In this document: in pieces, positions 43,521-54,112 of the stretch | How positions within the stretch are numbered: the first letter of the stretch is position 1 | Layout of the letters: each line of letters starts with the position of its first letter | Source: Flammula alnicola | Lineage: Eukaryota > Basidiomycota > Agaricomycetes > Agaricales > Strophariaceae | Length of the DNA stretch: 64,000 nucleotides | Reading direction: 5' to 3' | Assembly (NCBI GenBank): GCA_015499995.1 | Contig: JADNRV010000116.1 | Location: 1 to 64,000 of the forward strand | The notes under the pieces: generated by a model | Told to the model about the DNA's origin: nothing | Databases searched by the model: none | Seen by the model: only the letters and a program-made list of their open reading frames with translations | Program-made: the position numbers and the translations under genes

Positions 43521-44181
43521 CTATCCCTGTCCAGGAGTTTGAAACTTTTTTGGCAGAAAGCATATTCCTCAACAACCACTTACCCTGCGCGCCCTCAAGC
43601 TGTGCCAGAATATGCGGTTTTTTGTCTTCTATTCGACTAGATAGTCTATTCCTTAGAAAGTTGGCTATAGATGAAAGCGGAGCCTTCCCGGTGCTCAAAA
43701 GTCGAAGATATCAGGAGATTGAAAGTCATGTCACGACGTTGTCACATCAAATTCCTGCTGGTTTTCACCGCGGCTTGCCCTGATTCCCATGCAAAACGTC
43801 ACCGCGTGTCACTCTTCAAATCGCAAAAACCACTATTTCTCAACTCCTGTAAGAAGGAGTCCACTTTAAAATGTAGGGTTTTGGATATCACATCGCATCA
43901 GTGAGTAGAATGTTTTGCCCAAACCCGAGGGAAATGAAGTGCAGGATCGGGCTGGATCTGAGCCAACATTTGTATACATTGACCTCTTTAATGTATTCAA
44001 AATCGCATTTTCTCAATTATGCGACTCAGCAACCTCAAACTTCAAATTTTTTTAGATATTCATGATGGGATAGTGTATATGTATATATGTATGTAAGTCG
44101 TGGTGAAGGTAGCTTCAAAAATGCGGGAGGAAAATGACATTTTCAAACTCCTGAAACTTTCAAACTCCTGGAAAGGGATAG
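43521..44181 (+). mobile_element. TA-flanked non-autonomous DNA element, copy 1 (661 bp)
   Basis: It begins CTATCCCTGTCCAGGAG and ends with the inverted counterpart CTCCTGGAAAGGGATAG, with TA on each side (43519-43520 and 44182-44183). The terminal inverted repeats continue for about 25 bp (GTTTGAAA). It carries an internal 77-codon frame (43671-43904) with no recognisable domain and no transposase. TA duplication plus short TIRs fits a MITE mobilised by a Tc1/mariner-type transposase, by inference. Copy 2 lies in the opposite orientation just downstream. Confidence 0.85.
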
Positions 44182-44396
44182 TAACAACTTAAACTCAAGT
44201 ACGGCAAAGTCCACACCGGTGGCGCACGGTGAGCAGAAAATATTTCGGCGGCCCGAATGTGCTTCCAATTTTGCGATAAACAAGCAGTAAGACTCTTGTC
44301 GTTATCTGTGGTGTAGTAAGTAGCGTATTTTCAAGGGATCGAGTCCGGTTTTGAAATGTTTCGATTGTCATCTGTTTCACGGACATTGGAGTACTA

Positions 44397-45060
44397 CTAT
44401 CCCTTTCCAGGAGTTTGAAAGTTTCAGGAGTTTGAAAATGTCATTTTCCTCCCGCATTTTTGAAGCTACCTTCACCACGACTTACATACATATATACATA
44501 TACACTATCCCATCATGAATATCTAAAAAAATTTGAAGTTTGAGGTTGCTGAGTCGCATAATTGAGAAAATGCGATTTTGAATACATTAAAGAGGTCAAT
44601 GTATACAAATGTTGGCTCAGATCCAGCCCGATCCTGCACTTCATTTCCCTCGGGGTTTGGGCAAAACATTCTACTCACTGATGCGATGTGATATCCAAAA
44701 CCCTACATTTTAAAGTGGACTCCTTCTTACAGGAGTTGAGAAATAGTGGTTTTTGCGATTTGAAGAGTGACACGCGGTGACGTTTTGCATGGGAATCAGG
44801 GCAAGCCGCGGTGAAAACCAGCAGGAATTTGATGTGACAACGTCGTGACATGACTTTCAATCTCCTGATATCTTCGACTTTTGAGCACCGGGAAGGCTCC
44901 GCTTTCATCTATAGCCAACTTTCTAAGGAATAGACTATCTAGTCGAATAGAAGACAAAAAACCGCATATTCTGGCACAGCTTGAGGGCACGCAGGGTAAG
45001 TGGTTGTTGAGGAATATGAAGTTTCTGCCAAAAAAGTTTCAAACTCCTGGACAGGGATAG
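44397..45060 (-). mobile_element. TA-flanked non-autonomous DNA element, copy 2, inverted (664 bp)
   Basis: This is the reverse complement of copy 1. It begins CTATCCCTTTCCAGGAG at the inner side and ends GGACAGGGATAG at the outer side, with TA at 44395-44396 and 45061-45062. The 77-codon frame is conserved without any amino-acid change (44908-44675, minus strand). Differences seen are a 3-bp indel near the outer end (CAGAAAG against CAGAAACTTC) and single substitutions. The two copies are separated by 215 bp of unrelated sequence (44182-44396). Confidence 0.85.
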
Positions 45061-45295
45061 TACGAGAAGTATATAAAACTTGCAAGCCCTTACCATCAAC
45101 TTACCATGGTAAGTCGTCAACATTACCGAAAACAGACGGACCACGAGTCAAGCACAATGATCCTCATCGACTCGTTACGTCCGCAGGGGAATGTGTGTAT
45201 GAAAAGTTGGCAAATGTTCTCTACTTGGTTCATATTTATAGAGCAGCAATAACTACATACGTTGCTCAACGTTCAGTTTACATCCTGTGTAAGTA

Positions 45296-45471
45296 CAGTC
45301 GAACCTCTCTTAACCCATACCCCTCGGTGGACGGCCCACGCTATGGGTTATGGGGGTTATGGGTTATGAGACGTCAATTTTGGTGTAAATGTCGGTTTTG
45401 TAGCCGCTAAAACCTATGGGATATGAGGCGTTATGGGTTATCAGAGGTATGGATTATGAGGGGTTCGACTG
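45296..45471. mobile_element. pogo/Tigger-like MITE, 176 bp
   Basis: The ends are CAGTCGAACCTCTC and GAGGGGTTCGACTG, imperfect terminal inverted repeats of about 20 bp, flanked by TA at 45294-45295 and 45472-45473. CAG-starting TIRs with a TA target are typical of the pogo/Tigger branch of Tc1/mariner. The interior holds several GGGTTATG units in both tight and dispersed spacing and no coding potential. Confidence 0.8.
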
Positions 45472-45473
45472 TA

Positions 45474-46598
45474 CTCTACAGTGTGAGCATCAAGTGGCGT
45501 CTGTAGGTCCCGATCCGGTCTTCAACAGGGCAATACAATCTAATTTGGGAATCTTTGCGCACAATGTCCTCCTCGGATCCGGATCCCAAGCCAGTTGTCT
45601 TCCGGTGGGAATAAATAACGACGGTTTCCCCTAAAGAGCAAGACACAAAGATACTTTCACTGATATCAAAGACAGCGAAGCGTTCTGAACCAAAACCAGG
45701 TTTTGAAACTGAATCCACCAAGACATCACATTAATTGCACGATGAGAAATATTTTATTCACTTAGTCGGAATGCTATGTAGTAGATAAGACTAAACATTC
45801 AATATTCAATCACGTAGAAGACTTAGCCTGGCGGTAGCGTTCATAGAAAAGGGAGAACCCGAATGGAAATAAAGAATTCTGATATATCTACTGTTGTAAA
45901 ATCACCAAACCGAACACACACAGATAGAGAGAAGTTGATGATAATCGAAAGGCAAAGATACCGAAACCTAGCAAGAGAAAAGATATATGGAAATGGAGAT
46001 GGAACCTCGTTCGAGTGAGAGACAGAAACAAATATAATCCAAAATGGGTGGCATGTTACAGGGGAATATAGGCCGGAGGGGGGTAACTAACGAGGAAGCT
46101 GGCTTGACTTGTTGCGCGACACAGGGGTTATATTGGTTGAGTGGTTATATTGGCGTGACATTGGGGGTTTGGGGCTATAGTTGACTTTCGGCTACGTTCG
46201 CTGTGTGACAACTCATTGGCGGTGAAGAGTGTCGAGGAGAGACAGCGCCACGGCGCTGTTCATCGCCGTCGGATGTCAGACGCCAAATCTAGGTGTGGCC
46301 TGGAGACAAATCGAAAAATTCATGCACCATGTGCGCAGGCGAAGGAGGGTCGGTCGGATGAGATGGAGATACGAGAAGGGCGACGAGAAGGAAGGAGTGT
46401 CAAGGCCAGTTTGCAAAATGGCTGGAGCCGTTAGGATATAATAAGATCGAGTAGAGATGTTACAACGGCGAAGGCACGCCTTATTTGAATTTTGAGTATT
46501 GCAGTCTGTTACACCCGCCAGGTCTAGGGCAGGGCGAATAAAGGAGAGACCAGATAGGACGAGACGAAGGACGAAGGAGAGGACGAGGGGTAAAGACA
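45474..46598. other. intergenic, downstream of the OPT gene
   Basis: Contains short frames without domains (45476-45721 minus, 46216-46441 plus, 46276-46662 minus). It presumably includes the 3' UTR of the transporter gene. Nothing else was recognised. Confidence 0.45.
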
Positions 46599-49500
46599 TC
46601 AGAAACCAGTGGCTGTGGGCGCAGCAGTGATAGTTCCAGTCGCTGGTGGGAAGCCTTTCCATGGGACGCCGCCAGTTGGTATTGGCAGGAACTGCGTCCT
46701 AGTATAATCCGCAGCTAAGAGAAAACGTAAACAAATATCAGCACCCAACCAAACCAAGGAAACACGCTCGTCCGCCTGTGACGAAGAAAAGGTACTTACT
46801 CCCTTGGAACACCTCATTCCCCCACCAATTCACCTGAATACTGCCTCCATTCGGGAACTGCAGCGTAAAGAAAATAAGCATAACCGAAATAACGGTCCCG
46901 CTGTCCAGCGCCGAGCTCAGGACATAATTGAACTTGCTCCACCACGCAAAATTCTTCTTCCGGATAAGGTACTGGAACACGAAGCCCACCGCGAACCAGG
47001 ATGAGTAGTTGATTCCCGTCGCCGGTGGGATGGAGGATACGCCGTTGAGGATGACGGGCGTGCTGACGTAGCGCACCCACGACTTGGGGAATTTTCGTTG
47101 GTAAAAGAAAAAGGGCAGAGGGAGGAAGGCGCCGATGACGATTGCGTATAGATGTGGGTGGTATATCGACCCTGTGCCGAACTGCTTCGTTGGACCAATA
47201 AGACCCCTAACCATGACGAACATTCAGCAAGAGGGCAAAGACAAACATAAACAACAGACGAAAGACGTACCACACGGCAGACGCAGTAAAGAACACTTGA
47301 TTATGCGGACACGTCAGTTGCGACCGCTGAGTCGGTTCGCATATATCCTTTACATTCGAGAAGATCCACTCTTTCACGCCAACTTGGATGAACGCAGCCA
47401 GTATCGTGGCGACCATTTGCACTGCATTAGGATGATAATCAACCTCAGCAAGGCTGCGATTCCCCACATAACCATAGAAGACGCACCCAAGAACGTGGCT
47501 CGTGGCGGAACCTTAACATAATGTCCGAGCTTCAGATCCTGCACAAAGGCCGTCGAAGCTGACAAAGTCTGCACGGAGTAAGCCTTGAACAGCATGTTCG
47601 CGAGCGGCTTGCCAGGAAGCAGTGTGCCCGGTATAATTTGCGCCAGGATATTCAGCGTAATCTACAAATTCATCCCTAAGACAAACCAACATCTGATAAA
47701 GAAGATGCACTTACACCTTGACCCGTCATCGCATAGATGAACCCAGACGGCAGCACATAAACCACCGGCAACATGACACTCAACAGCAGCGCCCACACCG
47801 GCACGTCCGTATGCCACACCTCCATAGCGACGATCGCCAAGCTGAAAAAGACGCAGAACGCGATCATGTACCACCAATCTGGCACCTCGGGGTAGCCCCT
47901 CATCAGCTTCGCGTGGATATCGTCCGCCTCGACGCGTATTTTCTTCATGCCATTGAGCAGCGTCCGGCCGTGGTATAGAAGGGTATGAACGATGACGCAG
48001 GTGCTGAGTGCAAAGGCAAGCAGGTATGTAACGGCGTACGTCGCTGGGAGGAAGAGGGGCGAGTACGCATAGTATGCTGCCTCGTCGAAGGTGTCGTTTG
48101 TCCGGAGGATGCGCTTGACATCATATGAGTTTCCGAAGCGGTCGAATGGCTCGTTGGCGGAGATTGGGAAGTACGCAAGGTCCCATGACTGGATTACAAG
48201 TTCGATGTCAGAGGGTAAATGCAGGAACACAAGAGAGACGTACGTTGGTATAGTACAAAATGGGCGTTAGGATCCAGTAGAACAACACGAATCCGAAGAA
48301 GACATGGACTTCAGCCCACCAGGGCACTACATCACGGCGCAAGTCAGCAAACCATCGCATGCACAAACCAAAGAGGAAAATGAATGAAGTAGAAGGAAGG
48401 GATAACGAAAACTCGCATGACCATCACCAAGACATCTTCCATCATCATCACCGAAAGCGTATATCGCGCATACGGCTAGCTCATCTCATTCCGGTATCAC
48501 CATCTGTGCCTGTCCGTGCCTCCATCACCCATCCAACATCCAGCATCACCCAAAAACGCAACAATGCAAAAAGTCCGAAAAAAAATAATAATCAGAGAGA
48601 ATCAACTCACCCATTAACGGACTCCCAATCCAACTGATCTGCGTCCAGTCAAACGTAAGCACGCTCATGCCCAAGCCCGTGCGGACACCAAAGAGCTGGT
48701 TCACAGGCACGTTATTGGGTGCGGCCCAGCAGATGAAAGAGAAGATCGACAGAGCTTCGAAGAGGTATCCTGTTAGATGAAGCCGCCAGTGTCAGCCCAA
48801 CCGTCGACGGTAAGAACGCCCAACGCGAGGAGAAGAACATACCAGGAAGGAAGAAAAACACCAAGCTCCCAATCGTCGTAATCATGAAAAACTTATACCT
48901 CGACATACCCTTACTCCCAGGTTCATAAGTCCCACCATACATCCCAATCCCATCATCATCATCCTCCGCATGGAGCGTATTCAACAGCGTGCACGCCACA
49001 AGATTCTGCGGCCACACCATGCTCGCCGGCCAGACCAAAAACCGCCGACACAGCCCCGCAAGCCCAAAGCCCGTCAGCTGCGTCGCCAGCACGATGACGA
49101 GCGAGAACCAGTAGCCCATCGTTATGCCGTAAAACTTCTCCGAGACGACGATGGCGTTGAGCGCGTACGGGTTCCCGGTGGCCACGTTCGCCATGATGAA
49201 GACCAGGACGTGCTCTTTGATGTTCCACGGTCCGGGGTTCAGCGAGAATTCCAGCGCGCGGGGGTAGGTGAGGGGCAAGAAGATGTTGACGATGAGCCGG
49301 AACGGGGCGAATGAGGGCTGATGGAGCGGGAAAATGGCCCGTGGGAGGTACGGTAGTGGGATGCGGTAGGTCGTTATAGGAAGCGAGAAGGCGAGGAATT
49401 TTCCGAATGGATAGGAGATGAGTAGGAGGGCGAGAGGCACGATCGTCGGTGCTGGAGAACGGAAATTGAAGAACACGTTGAGGGCACTATAGACAGTGAA

Positions 49501-49771
49501 TTGGCTTGAGCATCTGACAATATGAATCGAAGCGAGAAACGTACCTGCTAGTCATACAGAGCAACAGACCAACGAACCACATGCGGATGGTCATCGCTGG
49601 CATATCCGGGTCGTCGATATTCGACACGGACGCACGGACTTCAGGGAACGGACTGTCTTCTTCCTCGATTGCGTCAAAGTCGAATTCCATTCTAGACAGC
49701 GAATTAGAGCGCGTCAGCGTCAAAGCCATTGGGTGTTTTGAGGAAGGAGAAGTGGAATTGGAGGACGCCAT
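46599..49771 (-). CDS. oligopeptide transporter, OPT family
   Basis: OPT proteins are proton-coupled importers of small peptides in the plasma membrane. Nine minus-strand exons: 49771-49545, 49486-48843, 48769-48611, 48326-48244, 48188-47715, 47661-47487, 47421-47271, 47206-46800 and 46714-46599 (811 aa, normal size). The start MASSNSTSPSSKHPM precedes an acidic cytosolic segment. The signature FSLNPGPWNIKEHVL lies near residues 156-170. Further family motifs are MANVATGNPYALNAIVV, TGFGLAGLCRRFLVWPASM, WPQNLVACTLLNTLH, HYVKVPPRATFL, YPHL-like GSIYHPHLYAIVIGAF and a C-terminal ADYTRTQFLPIPTGG. At least a dozen hydrophobic helices are present. The loop just before NPGPW is some 30 residues longer than I expect for the family and has no usable splice acceptor inside, so it appears to be translated. 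A functional link with the proline iminopeptidase (peptide use) is plausible but only by role. Confidence 0.95.
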
Positions 49772-51758
49772 GGAAGGCAAAGGAAAAAGTGGAAGACAAG
49801 AAAGAATAAAAGAACGAAAAGATAGAGAGAAAAGGCAAAGGCACAACGCAAAGATGAAAAAAGCAAGACGAAAGAAAAGAAAAGCGACATCCAAAGCAAG
49901 CAAGCAACTCCCCGCTTCTCGCAACAGACGTAAAAAAACCAGCGCATCGCAGGACGCAAAAGAAGTCGCAGCCCACCACGCCTGCCCAGCAGCAGATTTG
50001 CCAGAGACCACAGGCGCTTCTTCGCACCTTCCGCCTCGAGGAGCAGCCAGCATACCACAACGCAGCGAGATCCAATCCAACGCTGACGTAACACCGCCGA
50101 CGAAGAAGAGGCGCGCAAGCTGCGGGGCGGAAACCCGACTTCCATTTCCGGATATGCGTCCAACGCGCGTGGACCAACCCCGCACGAAGCCCACGAGCAC
50201 GAAAGAGAAGCAAACCAGAAGAAGAGGCAGATCGCCCCGCGAATCCAACCCAATCCAAATCGCACCCTCATCCTGCATCTCGTCCTGCATCTCATCCTGT
50301 ACCTCACACGAGGAAAGGAAAGGAACGACCTCGCGCCAAAGCTCAAGGCAAAGAACCCAGGAACGCTATCCTCTCCTCTCGATCTCCTTCACCAGCACTG
50401 CAAGTGAAGACCACTGGACCTCGATCACACGATCGTGTGATCGAAGTCGACGACGGAAGTAAAAATAGCGCGGAATGGGAAGGACGGAACCAGATCAAGT
50501 CAAGACCCAAAACCCAAGACCAAAGACCAAAAAAAAGAGCCACGACGGCGCGGAGGACCGCAGCAAACGACGCCATGTCACGACAGCGAAGATGAAGAAG
50601 AAAAAGAAGAGAGGCAGACAGAAACAGAAACAGAAAAGACATGACACCACCATCACCACCCCAAAAACCAAAAACCAAAAATACCCTCGACAACACCCGA
50701 AGGCCAGAGAACAGAGAAGACGAATACAAAAACGGAGATACGAGGCGAGCTAGCGTATCGTCCGATATGAAATGAGATGAATGATATGGTATCCAATCCC
50801 ACCCAATCCCAGGCATCGGCAGGAGCTGATGGGAATATGGATGGAAAAGGATGACAGACAGACAGACAGCACGAAAATAAGTAACACAAGACAGGACAAG
50901 GGAAAGCCCTGATAAGGAAGGGCAGAGATAAAGATAAGGAAAGGGTTGACAGGATGCCAACACTGACCGAAGAAGGCGAAATGACGAGGACGAAGAAGAA
51001 AGATGAAGGTTTTTTTGGGGGAAAAAAGAGAACAAAAAATAGAGAGAGAAATGAAGAAAAACAAGAGAAAATTAGAATCAAGAGCAGCCTGCAGCCGAGA
51101 AGAACGAGCGGCACAGGCGTAGGAACGACAAAAATAAAAACTCTGCAACAAAAATCCCAACACAACCCGAAAGCCCGAAAACCCACAAACACCGGGAAGC
51201 GAACAACACTAGAACCCCAAAACCAAAACCAAAAAAGAGATAGCGTGTCGGCGCACATCCACATCCAAATCGCCCGCCCGCCCACGTCAAGCAGGGAAAA
51301 TATATCAGATGATCCACGAAAAGAAAAACGCGTCAAGGAAACCCAAAGGCGACGTCGTTCTGTCAAAGACTCATCGACATCGCCAAAATGACCCACGAAG
51401 CCCGAACGAAGCCCAACCGGCATCTCGGAAGATGTGGGTGGGTCGCTTGGACTTGGAAAACAAAACAGAACCTTCCGCCGGCCAGGCAGTGCATGAGAAC
51501 ACACATCCAATCCATGAGAAAAACACAGACGGATGGCTGAGCACGGATGGCTGGCAATGCGAACATGCGAACATGCGAGAGAATGGGCAAGCAAACCAAG
51601 CGCTCGCAAATGCAAAATGCAAAGAAAAGCTCAAAGAACTCGAAAAAAAAAAAAAGAAAGAAAGAAAGCAAGCGCTCGCTCGCCCGCGCAACCACAGCTC
51701 AAACCCAACCCAAAAACCCTCATAGAAAACCACAAAAAAAAAAAAAAAAACCCCCCAC
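49772..51758. other. 2 kb purine-rich upstream region of the OPT gene
   Basis: The plus strand is rich in A and G runs; the minus strand therefore gives long Phe/Leu/Ser-rich frames (up to 320 codons) that look like composition artefacts. A perfect 24-bp palindrome is centred at 50432/50433. Short tandem units (GACAGACAGACAG near 50870) are present. It probably contains the OPT promoter and long 5' leader. Confidence 0.5.
50421..50444. promoter_or_regulatory. perfect 24-bp palindrome upstream of the OPT gene
   Basis: The half-site TCGATCACACGA is followed directly by its reverse complement, with no spacer. It lies about 650 bp before the OPT start. A dimeric transcription-factor site is a reasonable guess; no known factor is assigned. 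Confidence 0.4.
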
Positions 51759-54112
51759 TCACTTAATACTCCCCTCACTCCTATCATCATCCCCATCCTC
51801 CTCCCCATACCCCTCCCCATGCACCCCATACCCCCCCTGCTCCCCACTAACCCCGCTCATACTCATCGAATCCCCATCATCATCATCATCATCCACATGC
51901 TTACCCCGGCGTTTGGTAGTAATAATGTACGAGCCCACAGAGGTCGTCGACGTCCTGCGCTGGAGGTGGTTGGCGGTACCGGTGCCGGGTTGGCTGTGCG
52001 CTGTACCGGTGGTGCCGGTGCGCGTTTGCGTGTGGGACGTTCCGGTGCGCGAGTTGCCTGAGGAAGGAGGAGGGGGGGGTGTTAGTTAGTTTCGACCGTA
52101 GTTAGGAGCATGACGAGAATGAAGAAATGGGACGAAAAATAGAATGAACGGCGCGATGACGATGACGGTAAAGTCAAGGACCGTCGATCGTCGATCACAT
52201 AAAAAAAATGGCACACAAAGCAACAGCCCGAAAAGCCCGACCAGAAAAAGGGCCCTCGTCGCATCGCCATTATGCACACCACACCTTCAACCACCCCCCT
52301 CTCTAGCCCAAAAAAACCCACAAAAAACCCACAAAAAACCCAAAGAAAAAGCAACTCACCACCCCGCCCCGCACCCCCATACCCATACGCATTCGCAAGC
52401 GCCGCATACCCATAATAAGGCTGCGCATTCGGGTTCTTACTCGTCCTGTGCCCCTGTCCTGCCTGTCCATGTCCCGCCCCGTACCCCGCCCCATACCCCG
52501 CGCCGTAGCCCAGCACATTACCATTACCAACCCCCGTAGCTGATACACCCACAGCGCCGACACCGACACCCACGCCAGCCTCCGCCGAGCCATGCGTGCC
52601 GGCGTACTCCCCCCCGCCCCCGTAGGGATAGGCAGGCGTGATAGGCGTTGCGGGGCCCTTGGAGCGTCGCTTGCCGTGTCCGTGGCGGCGGCGGGTCTTC
52701 CCTGTGCCTCCTGAAGTGCTGTTGCCGTTGGTGGTGGGGTTGGGCGGGTCGTCATCGCCGGTGGCGGTGGTGCTCTGCTTAGCAGGAACGCCCTTCCCGC
52801 TCCTCGAAGCGCCAGTATCGCTGCCCTCTTCCTCTTCCCCATCCTCCTCTTCGCGTTGTGCTTCATCTTGCGAATTCCTCTGCTCCTCCCGCCCATGTCC
52901 ACGTCCGCGCCCCCGATCCGACCGCGACCTCCCCCCCACCTGTCCCTTGGGAGTAAGCGCCCCAGGCAGCCTCACCCTAACCTCCTCCCTCCCCTGCCTC
53001 CCCTGCCTCTCCTCATCATCATCATCATCATCATCCTCATCATCATCCTCCTCCTCAGTAAGCACCCTCCTACCTCCAGAAACAACAACCCCATTAACCA
53101 CCACCCCCCCAACGCTATTCGTGCTCGTCAGCCGCCTTAGCTTGTACATATCCGAGGGAACAGGGCCCGACATCCCAGTGCTCGGGTGCGAGTCTGTCGA
53201 TGGGGATGGGGGCGATTGGGGGTGCGTGGCGGTGTTATAAGACGGCGGCAAAGGGGGCGGGGTTGTCGGCCTGCTGCTGCTGGTGTTGGTGTTGTGGTTG
53301 GTGTCGGTGTTGGCGTTGGTGTTGGGGTATGTGGAAGACGAAGCGAACGCATTCGCAGGCGTAGATTGGCCCTGGGCCAGCTGGGCGGCGAACTGCGATT
53401 CCGAATCCGCCTGAGGCGCCACGAGCCCAGCGTTATTTGTAGTGGGATAGACATACGTATACGCATTCGTGGGGGACGTGGGTAAGGAGGACGACGATGT
53501 GGTGGCGGAGGCTGGGAAGTAGGGGTTGTTGCTCCCCAGCGGCGTCGTATGGGGAAAAGACGGCTGGGTATGCGTAAGAGGAGACGTTGACGGCCCAGCG
53601 ACAGGGGAGGTGGGAGCGGCGGCGTATCGCCCCCAGGGGTCGAACGTGGCGTCGGGGTACTGTGGGGCTGCGAACGGCGGGTGTGGGTGCGGTGGTTGAG
53701 TGGTCGAGGGGTGCTGCGAGGTGCTGGCGCTAGCACCAGCAGCGGAGGGGTGGTCGTACGGCGAATGGGAAAAGGGCGACGCCGCATTGTGTTGTTGGTG
53801 ATAGTAAGCAGCGGCTGCAGCAGCCGCCGTGCCCGCGCCGCCTATCGCATACGGTGACACACCAACTACTTGGTGCTGCTGCTGCTGCTGTAGTTGCTGT
53901 TGGTGCTCCGCCTCCAACGCCGCTTGCTGCTGCTGCTCCGCGGTGGTGGGAGGGACAAAGGCAAAGACATCCTCGTCCTCGCTCTCGTCGTCGTATTCTT
54001 CTTCTTCGATCTCGTAGGGCGAGGGGTGGTAGGCGTCGGTGGTGAAGGCGGTGGTGGGGCGGGTTGCGGCAGATGTGCCAGGACGGGCGGAGGAGGGGGG
54101 TCGGCCTGGCAT
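51759..54112 (-). CDS. disordered low-complexity protein (polyQ, polyA, acidic and Gly/Tyr-rich), unknown function
   Basis: Two minus-strand exons, 54112-52360 and 52057-51759, give 683 aa. The best conserved-looking part is the N-terminus, a Ser/Thr/Pro stretch followed by HPSPYEIEEEEYDDESEDED and VFAFVPPTTAEQQQQ. Then come glutamine-rich (about 75-100), alanine-rich, and Pro/Ser/Thr/Asn-rich stretches. A short ordered-looking segment MYKLRRLTSTNSVGGVVVNG is followed by an acidic run of Glu and Asp, an RGRGRGHGRE basic-Gly patch, and a Gly/Tyr-rich segment (GYGAGYGAGYGAG). Exon 2 ends in a DDDDDD run and SEGSIK. No enzyme domain is visible. The composition suggests a prion-like or condensate-forming regulator, by inference. 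The intron phase fits and the ATG is the first in the frame. Long opposite-strand frames over this gene are shadows. Confidence 0.7.

Noticed and set aside
44675..44990. 77- and 64-codon frames as host genes
   Set aside because: They belong to the inverted MITE arms and recur at 43550-43904.
45340..45470. GGGTTATGGGGGTTATGGG repeats as a telomere-like tract
   Set aside because: They lie inside a TA-flanked MITE with clear TIRs, and the unit is not TTAGGG.
49581..50462. 293-codon plus-strand ORF antisense to OPT exon 1
   Set aside because: Its composition is Lys/Arg/Ser low complexity caused by the same A/G-rich DNA; the opposite strand carries a confirmed OPT exon.
50343..51847. Long minus-strand ORFs (230, 320 and 158 codons) upstream of the OPT gene
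   Set aside because: They are Phe/Ser/Leu/Cys-rich translations of purine-rich plus-strand sequence, overlap each other in different frames and show no domain or splice logic.
52638..53240. 200-codon plus-strand ORF antisense to the low-complexity gene, and the minus ORF 53137-53787
   Set aside because: Ser- and Pro/Arg-runs mirror the simple repeats of the sense gene; neither has a start context or domain.
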